Source: Bacteroidales bacterium
GTDB lineage: Bacteria; Bacteroidota; Bacteroidia; Bacteroidales; VadinHA17
Direction: 5' to 3'
DNA: 48,269 bases
Assembly (NCBI GenBank): GCA_025454815.1
Contig: JALONR010000020.1
Location: 1 to 48,269 of the forward strand
This document shows, piece by piece, positions 31,896-40,974 of the stretch. A model generated the notes under the pieces. That model saw nothing but the letters and a program-made list of their open reading frames with translations. It was not told the DNA's origin and did not search any database. The position numbers and the translations under genes were made by a program. Numbering within the stretch: position 1 is the stretch's first letter; the number at the start of each line of letters is the position of its first letter.

Positions 31896-34376
31896 TCACT
31901 CATTTACGTAGATCCTTTTTACCCTTGGGGGAATTGAGGTGAGAATCTCATAAGGTATTGTATTGCAGAGAACTGCAATTTCTTCCATGGATATGTTTGC
32001 TCCGAAAACCTCTGCTTCATCCCCAGCCCTGACATTCAATCCGGTGACATCAGCCATGCACATATCCATGCATATGGTTCCTGTTATCGGTACACGTCGG
32101 TTTTTAATGAACAGGCTGCCTCTCCCCTCACCCAGTGACCTCCTCAGCCCGTCAGCATAGCCTACCGGGATAACCGCTATCTCCCTGTCGTGTTCAGCAG
32201 CACCCCGGCAACCGTAGCTTACCGGTTCACCTGCCCTTACTAACCTCACCTGTGAAACCGCTGTCACGAACCTGCCGGTCTGTATGAGCTTAACTCCTTC
32301 ATAACGGCCTATCCCGTAAAGGCCTATCCCGATTCTTACCATGTCAAACTGGTATTGCGGGAAGCGGTTTATACCTGAGGTATTCAGCAGGTGCAGCTTA
32401 AAATCATATCCAAGGGTGCTCCTCAACCTCTCTGCCGCATTAATGAGCATGCCGGCCTGCCTGTGCGTGAAGTCATCATGCTCCGGGTCGTCACTGGCCG
32501 CAAGATGAGAGAACAATGAAACAACCCTGAGATGATGCTGCCCTGTTAAAAGCCCGGAAATTGCATCAAGATCATCCTCGTCAAATCCGAGCCTGTGCAT
32601 CCCCGTATCAAGCTTGACGTGAACCGGGTAATGAAGCAGGCCGTACCTCCTGGCAACGCCTATAAATTCCCTCAGTGACTCCAGGCTGTATATCTCAGGT
32701 TCCAGGCTGTACCTTATGATCAGTTCCATCACACTCTCATCCGGATTCATGACAATCACAGGTGAGGTAATACCATTCTCCCTGAGCGCAACCCCCTCAT
32801 CGGCATATGCCACGGCAAACCAGTTTACGCCGTTGTATTCCAGCAATGATGCGATTTCTGCTGATCCGGAGCCATAGGCAAACGCTTTTACCATCGCAAT
32901 GATGCCGGTGCCGGGTCTGAGCAGATGCCTGAACTCGTTGAGGTTATGAACCACGGCATTCATGTTTATCTCCAGGCGTGTCTGGTGCAGGTGCCTTACC
33001 AGCAGGGCGCTGATTCTCTCAAGTCCGAAAACACGGGCACCCTTGATGAGAATGGTCTCATCACTGAACACCATACCCCTGACAGCATCAGAACACTCGG
33101 AAGTGGTGGCGAAGAAGAGCGATCCTTCAGGAAAGGCTCCCTTCTGACGTGACAGCGCTTCACCTATCCCGATAAAACGGTCAATACCGGCCTTCCTGAC
33201 TGACATTGCAACACCTTCATAAAGAATCTTCTCATCTCCCCCTATCTGCCTGAAGTCTGAAAAAATGAGCGTGGTCTTCCCCCTTGCATGTGTGGTGAGA
33301 AAGTCAAGGGCCATACCGAGCGACTCAGGATCTGAATTATAATAATCCTCAATCAGTGTGCAACCGTTTATGCCCCGCTTCATCTCCATCCGCATGGCTA
33401 CCGCCTGCAGCTCAGCCATCCCGCCAATGATGACCTTATCAGGCAGGTCTTCAGCAAGACAGCAGGCAATGACTGACACTGAGTTTTCAGCAGAGGCACG
33501 GTCACCGAAGGGAATGACCGCATCAAATGACCCCGCCCCGGTAATGCAGTGCAGGGTCTGCCCCTGGTCCCCGTTTTCAGCAGCATCGACGGAAAGCGAG
33601 GCCGGAGATCCTGAAAGTGACCAGGTAAAGAGGGGAACAGAAGGATAGTCTGAAGCCATCTCTCTCATGATAATCTCATCATCGGCACTGCAAATAACCA
33701 GGCCTGCTCCGGACGCCAGCCTGAGCTTCTCGGCAGCGATGGCCTTCCTTCCATTGAAGTTCTCACCGTGCGCATCCCCGATATTGGTAATTATGACAGT
33801 GTCAGGCCTGATGATCCGTGCCAGCTTTTCCATCTCACCCGGACGGGAGATTCCGGCCTCAATGACCGCAACTTCATAGCGGTCGTCAAGGTTCATGAGT
33901 GACAACGCCACTCCAACCTGTGAGTTGTAGCTTTTCGGGCTCCGGATAACGCTTTTTGTAATGCTCAGGACACCTGCCAGCCACTCTTTTACTATCGTCT
34001 TCCCTGTGCTCCCGGTCACGGCAATCACCTTGCCCCTGTAATTATCCCTGCGCCACCCTGCAAGCCTGTGAAGGGCTTCCAGGGTATTTCCGACCCTTAC
34101 GAAACCTGCGTCAGCCATTTCATTATGGTTACCGGGAACGGAGTCAACCAGGAACAATCTGACTCCCCTGACGTACAATGGTTGGATAAAACTGTGGCCG
34201 TCATGGTTTGGTCCACGGAGGGCTATGAACAGCATGTCAGGGCCGGCACCCGGAGCCCTGCTGTCAGTCAGGATACCGGTTACGAACCGGCTGTCATCAC
34301 CTGACAGGGTACCCCCCGTAATGTGTGCTATTTCCCTGACGTTCAGATTCACCTGTTGACTGCCTTTATATAGCAT
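31896..34376 (-). CDS. murF-alr: Bifunctional UDP-MurNAc-tripeptide--D-Ala-D-Ala ligase / alanine racemase
   Basis: 826 residues. The N-terminal half is Mur[13 protein letters not shown], the ATP loop TGSTGKT at 121-127, [24 protein letters not shown] and [12 protein letters not shown]. The C-terminal half (from about 465) is a PLP-dependent alanine racemase with the lysine in [10 protein letters not shown] (Lys497), [22 protein letters not shown] and [14 protein letters not shown]. The fusion makes D-alanine and then adds D-Ala-D-Ala to the peptidoglycan precursor, and is a known Bacteroidota arrangement. The ATG used here overlaps tdk by 28 bp; a GTG at 34352 would overlap the tdk stop as GTGA and gives the more typical N terminus, so the true start is uncertain. 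Confidence 0.95.
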   Translation of the reverse strand: MLYKGSQQVNLNVREIAHITGGTLSGDDSRFVTGILTDSRAPGAGPDMLFIALRGPNHDGHSFIQPLYVRGVRLFLVDSVPGNHNEMADAGFVRVGNTLEALHRLAGWRRDNYRGKVIAVTGSTGKTIVKEWLAGVLSITKSVIRSPKSYNSQVGVALSLMNLDDRYEVAVIEAGISRPGEMEKLARIIRPDTVIITNIGDAHGENFNGRKAIAAEKLRLASGAGLVICSADDEIIMREMASDYPSVPLFTWSLSGSPASLSVDAAENGDQGQTLHCITGAGSFDAVIPFGDRASAENSVSVIACCLAEDLPDKVIIGGMAELQAVAMRMEMKRGINGCTLIEDYYNSDPESLGMALDFLTTHARGKTTLIFSDFRQIGGDEKILYEGVAMSVRKAGIDRFIGIGEALSRQKGAFPEGSLFFATTSECSDAVRGMVFSDETILIKGARVFGLERISALLVRHLHQTRLEINMNAVVHNLNEFRHLLRPGTGIIAMVKAFAYGSGSAEIASLLEYNGVNWFAVAYADEGVALRENGITSPVIVMNPDESVMELIIRYSLEPEIYSLESLREFIGVARRYGLLHYPVHVKLDTGMHRLGFDEDDLDAISGLLTGQHHLRVVSLFSHLAASDDPEHDDFTHRQAGMLINAAERLRSTLGYDFKLHLLNTSGINRFPQYQFDMVRIGIGLYGIGRYEGVKLIQTGRFVTAVSQVRLVRAGEPVSYGCRGAAEHDREIAVIPVGYADGLRRSLGEGRGSLFIKNRRVPITGTICMDMCMADVTGLNVRAGDEAEVFGANISMEEIAVLCNTIPYEILTSIPPRVKRIYVNE

Positions 34377-34930
34377 GAGCGGCAGAGAGGCTCATAGATA
34401 TCCTTTTCTCCCAGTACAACCACCTTGTCGCTCTTTATCTTGCGATGGGAATAATTGGCCAGGTTGCCGCACCTTACACAGATGGCATGAACCTTGCTTA
34501 CATATTCGGCAACGGCCATCAGGGCCGGCATCGGTCCGAACGGCTTTCCTGAAAAATCCATATCCAGCCCCGCAACAATTACACGTGTGCCTGAGTCGGC
34601 CAGCATTGTGCAAACCTCTATCAGGCTGTTATCAAAAAACTGTGCCTCATCTATCCCAACCACCTCCACACCAGAGGCAAGAAGAAGAATTGATGAGGCG
34701 TTCTCAACCGGGGTTGACATGATCGACTTCTCATCATGAGAGACCACCTTGTCTTCAGAATACCTTATATCCACTGATGGCTTGAAAATCTCAACCTTCA
34801 GTCCGGCGAACATAGCCCTGCGAAGCCTCCTGATCAGTTCCTCGGTCTTGCCCGAGAACATTGACCCGGCTATCACCTCCACAGATCCCCTCTTGCCGGC
34901 GTTGTCAACCGAATTTTCAAGAAACTCCAT
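34349..34930 (-). CDS. tdk: Thymidine kinase (type II, zinc-containing)
   Basis: 193 residues. The P-loop is GSMFSGKT at 22-29, followed by [10 protein letters not shown]. The Walker-B-like [10 protein letters not shown] and the lasso region follow. Four zinc-binding cysteines are present as CVRC (in [17 protein letters not shown]) and CRSC near the C terminus. The enzyme phosphorylates thymidine and deoxyuridine in nucleotide salvage. It is the first gene of the minus-strand pair with murF-alr, with which it overlaps. The 34931-35047 gap to the divergent gene contains the palindrome TTCAGGCCTGAA. Confidence 0.96.
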   Translation of the reverse strand: MEFLENSVDNAGKRGSVEVIAGSMFSGKTEELIRRLRRAMFAGLKVEIFKPSVDIRYSEDKVVSHDEKSIMSTPVENASSILLLASGVEVVGIDEAQFFDNSLIEVCTMLADSGTRVIVAGLDMDFSGKPFGPMPALMAVAEYVSKVHAICVRCGNLANYSHRKIKSDKVVVLGEKDIYEPLCRSCYIKAVNR

Positions 34931-34974
34931 ACTTCAGATCAAGATTGGGCCGTTCAATACTGTATAGTGATTAA

Positions 34975-34986
34975 TTCAGGCCTGAA
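34975..34986. promoter_or_regulatory. Perfect 12-bp palindrome between divergent tdk and the 35048 gene
   Basis: TTCAGGCCTGAA, a perfect palindrome in the middle of the divergent intergenic region, 14 bp upstream of the TACTTTTG box. It could be an operator; there is no direct support beyond symmetry and placement. Confidence 0.35.
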
Positions 34987-35000
34987 AAACTAATATTGAT

Positions 35001-35008
35001 TACTTTTG
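35001..35008 (+). promoter_or_regulatory. Putative -7 box (TACTTTTG)
   Basis: Exact TAnnTTTG match. A TTG-start reading of the downstream gene would begin inside this box (35006), which argues for the ATG at 35048 as the true start. Confidence 0.5.
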
Positions 35009-35047
35009 CAAAATAAAGAAAACGATCAGAATAAAAAACAAAGCGAG

Positions 35048-35821
35048 ATGGATTTCCTGAAAGCTGTAAACATTATCGGAAGGGATCTGGAAGAGGCGTT
35101 GGCATTGCTGGAACAGCTCTCCGGCGTATCCGGATCAGACCTGGCTGAGATAGAGCTCGCCAGGTCACGTGTAAGAAGCGCTGCCGACCTGGTGAAGCTT
35201 TTGCCGGCTTTAACCGGGGAGCATGAAAAAAAGAAACCCGGCAACACACAAATCTTAACCGGACCAAAAGCAGCCGAAGCCGCTGCCAGAATACCTCATT
35301 TTGCAGAGACGGTTACACATGAATCACCTGTCGCTGAAACATTGCCTTCAGCAGCACCTGTCGCTGAAACCATGCCTCCGGCATCACCTGTAGCAGAACT
35401 TGAAATGGAAGAATCACCTGTGACGGAACCCGCTGCAATCCTCAGCCAGCCGGCCACCCCCGGCCAGAAGAGCCAGGAACCTTCCAGGGCAATACTGGCT
35501 GACCGGTTCGTCCCGGGCGGCACCCTTGGCGAAAAGATCACCAACGGGAAGAAGGATGAGGTTTTCTCATCGGTAATTCAAAGCAAACCAATCACTGACA
35601 TCGCTGCTGCCATTGGGATCAACGACAGGTTCTACTTTATCCGTGAACTCTTCAGCGGTGACTCCAGGGCATACAGTGACACTATCGGCCGGCTCAATGC
35701 CGCAGCCTCCCTGGGCGAGGCAATGAAGATACTTGATGAGAGCACTGTCATGGGATCTGATCCTGCTGCACAGTCATCATTCGTGGATGTGGTACGGAGA
35801 AAATTCAGCGTGAATGTCTAG
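35048..35821 (+). CDS. Uncharacterised Bacteroidota protein with a Pro/Ala-rich repeat linker
   Basis: 257 residues from ATG at 35048 (MDFLKAVNIIGRDLEEALAL). A short helical N-terminal region is followed by a linker with five degenerate 10-residue units (HFAETVTHES, PVAETLPSAA, PVAETMPPAS, PVAELEMEES, PVTEPAAILS; 30-bp period from 35297). The C-terminal domain (about 165-257) contains LGEKITNGKKDEVFSSVIQS, DIAAAIGINDRFYFIRELFS and RLNAAASLGEAMKILDES; I recall this IGINDRF.F.RELF pattern from conserved hypothetical proteins of Bacteroidales. There is no signal peptide, so it should be cytoplasmic. It overlaps rsmI by 8 bp (ATGTCTAG), suggesting coupled translation and possibly a ribosome-related role. 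The function is unknown. Confidence 0.8.
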   Translation: MDFLKAVNIIGRDLEEALALLEQLSGVSGSDLAEIELARSRVRSAADLVKLLPALTGEHEKKKPGNTQILTGPKAAEAAARIPHFAETVTHESPVAETLPSAAPVAETMPPASPVAELEMEESPVTEPAAILSQPATPGQKSQEPSRAILADRFVPGGTLGEKITNGKKDEVFSSVIQSKPITDIAAAIGINDRFYFIRELFSGDSRAYSDTIGRLNAAASLGEAMKILDESTVMGSDPAAQSSFVDVVRRKFSVNV

Positions 35822-36512
35822 GCTGATCCTGGTGCCCACCCCCATCGGTAACCTTGGTGACATCACCATCCGTGCCCTGGAGGTGCTTAAGTCGGCCGGT
35901 CTCGTACTGGCTGAAGATACCAGGAATACAAGAATACTCCTCGATCATTACGGCATAACCGTTCCCCTGAGGTCGCACCATAAGTTCAATGAACACCGCA
36001 GTCTCGAGGCTGTCTGTGACTCCATTGAGGCAGGGACATTGACAGCGCTGGTATCAGATGCAGGAACACCCGGTATATCCGATCCGGGTTTCCTCCTTGT
36101 ACGAAGATGTATTGAGAGAGATATACCCGTGGAGACTCTTCCGGGCCCCACTGCCTTCGTTCCTGCACTGGTATGTTCGGGGCTTCCCTCCGACCGCTTC
36201 TGCTTTGAAGGCTTCCTGCCTCAGAAAAAGGGGAGGCAGAAAAGACTCACAGCCCTCGCAGGTGAAGAGAGGACAATGATTTTTTATGAATCCCCGTTCA
36301 GGGTAGGCAAAACCCTTGAACAGCTCTCTGTTGCGCTCGGGGCTGACCGCAGGGCTTCGGTATCAAGGGAGATATCAAAGAAATTCGAGGAAACAGTAAG
36401 AGGAACCCTCTCCTCACTGGCCGACCACTTCCGCCAAATACCACCCAGAGGAGAGTTTGTAATTGTGGTTGCAGGCTCATCACTTAGGGATCATTCTGAA
36501 GAAAACGAATGA
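35814..36512 (+). CDS. rsmI: 16S rRNA (cytidine(1402)-2'-O)-methyltransferase
   Basis: 232 residues. The N terminus LILVPTPIGNLGDITIRAL and the segments VLAEDTRNTRILLDHYGI, LVSDAGTPGISDPGFLLVRR, LPGPTAFVPALVCSGLP and FEGFLPQKKGRQKRL are diagnostic for RsmI, an SAM-dependent tetrapyrrole-methylase-fold enzyme. It methylates the ribose of C1402 in the decoding centre of 16S rRNA. The length (usual size 225-290) is at the short end, lacking the C-terminal extension of the E. coli protein. It overlaps the gene before by 8 bp and the gene after by ATGA. Confidence 0.96.
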   Translation: MSRLILVPTPIGNLGDITIRALEVLKSAGLVLAEDTRNTRILLDHYGITVPLRSHHKFNEHRSLEAVCDSIEAGTLTALVSDAGTPGISDPGFLLVRRCIERDIPVETLPGPTAFVPALVCSGLPSDRFCFEGFLPQKKGRQKRLTALAGEERTMIFYESPFRVGKTLEQLSVALGADRRASVSREISKKFEETVRGTLSSLADHFRQIPPRGEFVIVVAGSSLRDHSEENE

Positions 36513-39175
36513 AGATGCGATGCAGGAACCTCATTCTGACTTTTCTGCTGCTCGCTCCACTGACTGCGGCCCATGCACAGAGTCTCCGGGGCAGGATTAC
36601 CGACAACCGCGGAGAGCCGATGCCGGCAGCCTCAGTATATATATCCGAATTGCGGCAGGGCACAACATCCAACAATGAAGGCTATTATGAAATTTCCCTT
36701 TCACAGGGAACCTACACGGTAAATTACCAGTTCCTTGGTTATGTGCCCGTAACAAGAAGTTTCTCCATTTCCGGGGAAAGCATAACCGCAAATATCACCC
36801 TTGCCGAACAGCTCTTTGAAATTCCCCCGGTCAGGGTATCGGCTTCAGGCAGGGATCCGGCATACTTCATAATGAGAAAGGCGATAGGCATGGCTCCCTT
36901 TCATCTTAACCAGGTAAGGATGTACAGGGCTGAAGTCTACATCAGGGGCGGGGGAAGTGTTGACAAACTGCCTGCCCTGCTGAAACGGCAGATGAAGGCT
37001 GAAGCCAACAGCACCGAGCTGAAAGAGGGTAAATACTACTTCATGGAGTCGGTGAATGAAATTACCTTCAGAGCACCCGACAGGTACGTCCACAGGGTCA
37101 TCTCATCGAATTCAAGCGAAGAGATGAACCAGGGACAGGCCTCGCCCATGGATTTTATCGAAGCCAGCTTTTACCAGCCCGTGCTGGCGGATATAGCCAT
37201 TTCACCACTGGCACCCAACGCCTTCTCCCATTACAGTTTCACCTTCCTGGGATCAACATCGCAGGGAGATTATGTCATTGACAGGATCAGGGTTACGCCG
37301 TGCCGCAAAAGCCAGCAGTTGTTCACAGGGGAGATATTTATCGTGGAAGACCTCTGGGCCATACACTCCCTTGACCTGACAAATGACAACATGGCCGGCC
37401 GTATAAGGGTCAGGCAGCTTTATACTCCCGTGGAAGAGGGAATCTGGATGCCCGTCAGCCATGAGTTTAAAGCAGATATCTCAATAATGGGAGTCAAGGC
37501 CAGGGCTTCCTATACCAGCGCCGTGAGATACCTGGAGGTGGAACCTGACAGGAAACTCCCCCGCCCACCTGCCTATGCCGGACTTATAACAGATACCCCC
37601 CCGGAGCAGGCAGATGGGCCAAAAACACCCGCACAGCGCGAAATAGAGGCTATCCTGGCAAAGGATGACCTTTCAGCCCGCGACATGTCACGACTTGCGC
37701 GGCTGAATGAAAAGAATACCAGGACCACGCGGGAAAAACCTCCCCTGGAAATTGAGGATAAGACCACCGTCATTATCGAGGATGACGCCACACGAAAAGA
37801 CTCAGCATACTGGGCAGAAGTGAGGCCGATACCGCTGACAAAAGAGGAGACCGCCAGCCTTGCAACAGCCCCCGCCGCCCGCGCTACGCTGGCCAGACGT
37901 GACTCCTCGGAAATTAAAATATCAATAGGCTCAGGATCAGGACAGAACAAAAAGAGCCCGGCAGGAAGGTTCATAATGGACCTGGCAGGTGGCAAAAGAT
38001 GGCAACTCTCAAAAAATACCTTCCTTGAATTCGACGGCCTGGCAGACCTGGGAAGCTTCTCGTACAACACCGTCGACGGATTCATCGCAGGAACAGGCAT
38101 GAGCCTCTCAGTTAAAACAGGAAAGGCAGGACGGTTCACCATTGCACCCTCGGCAAGATATGCCTTCAGCCGCGAAAGCCTTATGTGGAACATCTCTGCC
38201 AACCTGCTCTATGACCCAATGAGGGCAGGTAATATCTTCCTCAGGGCAGGCCATCAGTCAGACGAATTCTCCCCGTCAGGAGTCAACCCGACCGTTAACA
38301 TGATATCATCCCTCTTTTTCAGGGAAAACATGATGAGGCTTTATGACAGCAGGTATATCATTGCCGGTCTCAGGAGCGATGTCGCCAATGGACTAAACCT
38401 GTCTGTTGCCGGAATGTACGAGGAACGTGAACCACTGGAAAACAATTCTGATTTCTCCTTCTTCAGGAAGGACTTCCCCTGGTCAGAGAACATACCAGAT
38501 AACCCATATTCCTCAGGGTCCGTGCCGGGTTATGACCCTGAACCTCCGGTAAGTCACAGGCATCTCTCCGTAAACACAGCCCTGTCATGGACCCCGCGGC
38601 AGAAATACCGGCTGTCTGAAGGCGCAAAGGTAAATGCCGGTTCAGACTACCCCACCTTTACAATTGCATGGAAACACGGATACAGTTATAATGAGACTAT
38701 GTACGGATCCTATGACCTGCTCTCGGGCGAGATAAACCGTACATCGAGATTCGGGCCACTAAATGAATTCCGCTGGAGGATCCGGGGCGGAAAATTTTTC
38801 AATGGGGAAAACGTGAGGCTTCAGGATATGTACTTCTTCAATACCCAGGCTTCGCCGGTGCTGCTCAATAATTACGAAGATGCCTTTTACCTGAAACAGT
38901 TTTACTCAGAATCGACCCGGAAGGGATTCGCCGAAGGTCATATCAGGTACACCTCCCCGATGCTTCTCGTGAAACGGCTGCCGGGATTCAGCCGTACTCT
39001 CATACGTGAAAATATCAGCCTTGCAATGTTCTGGATACCGGAGACAGGGTACTACTGCGAAGCAGGGTACGCCCTGAGTGAGATCTTCCTGATCGGAACC
39101 GTCGGAGTCTATGCCGGTTTCCATGAAAATGGATTTGAGACAGCCGCAATAAGATTAATACTTAGACTGGAATAG
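36509..39175 (+). CDS. DUF5686 outer-membrane protein with carboxypeptidase-regulatory-like domain
   Basis: 888 residues with signal peptide about 1-24 (LILTFLLLAPLTAAHAQ). Residues about 26-110 form a CarboxypepD_reg-like domain (LRGRITDNRGEPMPAASVYI, then LGYVPVTRSFS). DUF5686 follows (AYFIMRKAI, YRAEVYIRGGG, EVNEI-type strands, FLGSTSQGDYVIDRIRVTPC, IFIVEDLWAIHSLDL). A charged, repeat-poor linker (about 370-460) separates this from a C-terminal outer-membrane barrel that ends in GFETAAIRLILRLE. These are large TonB-independent outer-membrane proteins of Bacteroidota with no established function. Its ATG overlaps the rsmI stop (ATGA), so an envelope gene is translationally tied to an rRNA methyltransferase. 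Confidence 0.9.
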   Translation: MKMRCRNLILTFLLLAPLTAAHAQSLRGRITDNRGEPMPAASVYISELRQGTTSNNEGYYEISLSQGTYTVNYQFLGYVPVTRSFSISGESITANITLAEQLFEIPPVRVSASGRDPAYFIMRKAIGMAPFHLNQVRMYRAEVYIRGGGSVDKLPALLKRQMKAEANSTELKEGKYYFMESVNEITFRAPDRYVHRVISSNSSEEMNQGQASPMDFIEASFYQPVLADIAISPLAPNAFSHYSFTFLGSTSQGDYVIDRIRVTPCRKSQQLFTGEIFIVEDLWAIHSLDLTNDNMAGRIRVRQLYTPVEEGIWMPVSHEFKADISIMGVKARASYTSAVRYLEVEPDRKLPRPPAYAGLITDTPPEQADGPKTPAQREIEAILAKDDLSARDMSRLARLNEKNTRTTREKPPLEIEDKTTVIIEDDATRKDSAYWAEVRPIPLTKEETASLATAPAARATLARRDSSEIKISIGSGSGQNKKSPAGRFIMDLAGGKRWQLSKNTFLEFDGLADLGSFSYNTVDGFIAGTGMSLSVKTGKAGRFTIAPSARYAFSRESLMWNISANLLYDPMRAGNIFLRAGHQSDEFSPSGVNPTVNMISSLFFRENMMRLYDSRYIIAGLRSDVANGLNLSVAGMYEEREPLENNSDFSFFRKDFPWSENIPDNPYSSGSVPGYDPEPPVSHRHLSVNTALSWTPRQKYRLSEGAKVNAGSDYPTFTIAWKHGYSYNETMYGSYDLLSGEINRTSRFGPLNEFRWRIRGGKFFNGENVRLQDMYFFNTQASPVLLNNYEDAFYLKQFYSESTRKGFAEGHIRYTSPMLLVKRLPGFSRTLIRENISLAMFWIPETGYYCEAGYALSEIFLIGTVGVYAGFHENGFETAAIRLILRLE

Positions 39176-39233
39176 CATAAGGAGCAGTACCCGGCAACCA
39201 TCTTCCCTCTTCAATAACATTGTCAGGCTTTTT

Positions 39234-40760
39234 TCAGAACGAAGGCCTTCGACCGTTGTCATCCGGTGAGAAATCGCTGTAATCCGAGGAGATGTCATTG
39301 TTCATCTTCGATCCCATCGTGAATACTCCTCCGGCCGGAGCATCAGGGAAGGAGACCTCCGGGCCGAACTCGTCCGGCTCCACAAAGGAAGCCCGGTCTT
39401 CCTTGAAGTAAAGAAGCACCTCATCGGTAGGACCGTTACGGTTCTTCGCAAGGATGATGTCAGCATGACCCTTGGTCGACTGCCCGTCCTCAAACTGAAG
39501 CACGCCCATCTTTTCAGGGCGATGGATAAATACCACCATATCGGCGTCCTGCTCAATGGCTCCCGATTCACGAAGGTCAGAAAGCATAGGCTTCTTGTTT
39601 CCTCCTCGCGTCTCAACCGACCTGTTAAGCTGCGAGAGTGACAGCACAGGAACTGCGAGCTCCTTGGCAATACTCTTGAGTGACCTTGAGATTGAGCTCA
39701 CCTCCTGCTCACGGCTTCCGGCATCAGGTGGCCCGGTCATAAGCTGAAGGTAGTCTACAACAACCACATCAAGCTTGTTTTGCGCCTTGAGTCTCCTGCA
39801 CTTGGCCCTCAGCTCGAAGACGGATATGGCCGGTGTATCATCAATATAAATCTGTGCTTCTGTCAGCGACTTTATCCGTGACTCCAGGAGTGACCACTCC
39901 TCGGGCGAGAGCTTTCCGTTCTTGATCTTATCACCCGGGATCTCCGTCTCGGAGACTATAAGCCTGTTAACCAGCTGTATGGCTGACATCTCAAGTGAGA
40001 AAATGGCAACTTTCCTGCCGTGGTCAATGGCCATGTTGCGGGCCATGGTGAGTGCAAAGGCAGTCTTTCCCATCGAAGGCCGGGCAGCAATTATCACCAG
40101 TTCAGAACGCTGCCAGCCGGAGGTCAGCCTGTCAAGTTTGGTAAAGCCTGACGGAACTCCCACAAGCGCATCCTCCTTCTTGCCAAGCTCTTCTATCTCT
40201 GCGAGACTCTGCTTGATAACCTCATGAATGGGGGCCACCTCATGCTTGATGTTACCCTCGGCAATACGGAAGAGCTCATCCTCACTCCTGTCAAGCAGTT
40301 CGGTTACGTCAAGGGTGTCCTCGTAAACCAGGTTCTGTATCATCGTGGCTGCCCTGATCAGCTCACGCTGGATGTACTTCTGCAGTACGATCCTTGCGTG
40401 ATATTCTATATTGGCCGCCGAGACGATCCTCGACGTCAGCTCGGTAAGATAGACGGCACCCCCTGACTCCTCAAGCTCTCCGGTTCTCTTCAGTTCCTGT
40501 GTCACCGTCAGCAGGTCAATCGGCTGATCTCGCTTGTTGAGCTCAATTATTGCAGCAAATATCTTCTGGTGCGCCGCAGAATAGAAAACTTCCGGACGAA
40601 GCATGTCAACAACCATCCTGGCAGCCTCTATCTCAAGCATGGCAGCCCCGAGAACCGCTTCCTCCATCTCGGGCGTCTGAGGAGGGATCCTTCCCCCTTC
40701 GGGGATTATGACTACTGACTGCTTTTTATCCTGCCTTCCTCGTGACGTGCCCTGTGCCAT
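39234..40760 (-). CDS. dnaB: Replicative DNA helicase
   Basis: 508 residues from ATG at 40760 (MAQGTSRGRQDKKQSVVIIP). The N-terminal DnaB domain has PQTPEMEEAVLGAAMLE; the C-terminal RecA-like motor has Walker A ARPSMGKT (226-233), VDYLQLMTG, LSQLNRSVE.R and LRESGAIEQDADMV.F. It is the hexameric fork helicase. A TTG-initiated longer frame from 40832 would start at the likely promoter box TAAATTTG (40821-40828, minus strand), so the ATG is preferred. There is no intein at the usual P-loop site. It is divergent from ispE. Confidence 0.96.
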   Translation of the reverse strand: MAQGTSRGRQDKKQSVVIIPEGGRIPPQTPEMEEAVLGAAMLEIEAARMVVDMLRPEVFYSAAHQKIFAAIIELNKRDQPIDLLTVTQELKRTGELEESGGAVYLTELTSRIVSAANIEYHARIVLQKYIQRELIRAATMIQNLVYEDTLDVTELLDRSEDELFRIAEGNIKHEVAPIHEVIKQSLAEIEELGKKEDALVGVPSGFTKLDRLTSGWQRSELVIIAARPSMGKTAFALTMARNMAIDHGRKVAIFSLEMSAIQLVNRLIVSETEIPGDKIKNGKLSPEEWSLLESRIKSLTEAQIYIDDTPAISVFELRAKCRRLKAQNKLDVVVVDYLQLMTGPPDAGSREQEVSSISRSLKSIAKELAVPVLSLSQLNRSVETRGGNKKPMLSDLRESGAIEQDADMVVFIHRPEKMGVLQFEDGQSTKGHADIILAKNRNGPTDEVLLYFKEDRASFVEPDEFGPEVSFPDAPAGGVFTMGSKMNNDISSDYSDFSPDDNGRRPSF

Positions 40761-40820
40761 GAAATTATAATATTGATTCTTAATTACTTTGACGAATGCG
40801 GCAGTCGCTGCTGCCTGCAT

Positions 40821-40828
40821 CAAATTTA
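40821..40828 (-). promoter_or_regulatory. Putative -7 box (TAAATTTG) of dnaB
   Basis: Exact TAnnTTTG match on the minus strand, 60 nt before the dnaB ATG. Confidence 0.5.
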
Positions 40829-40945
40829 ACAATAACAGCCTTCACAGTGGGAATAGACGGATTTTTTCTTTCCACCGGCATTTGTTTATAAGATGTTGAA
40901 AACGGATATAATTGATAAAGATGAGGTAAATTAAAAAGGTTCGTA

Positions 40946-40953
40946 TATTTTTG
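40946..40953 (+). promoter_or_regulatory. Putative -7 box (TATTTTTG) of ispE
   Basis: Exact TAnnTTTG match, 21 nt before the ATG at 40975. A TTG-start version of ispE would begin inside the box. Confidence 0.5.
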
Positions 40954-40974
40954 ATCTTTCAAGAGTACCCTGCA

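Noticed and set aside
37573-38202. 209-codon minus-strand frame inside the DUF5686 gene
   Set aside because: Ser/Arg-rich shadow of the real gene, with no signal or domain.
39234-40760. Intein in dnaB
   Set aside because: The P-loop and following motor motifs are continuous and the total length is normal.
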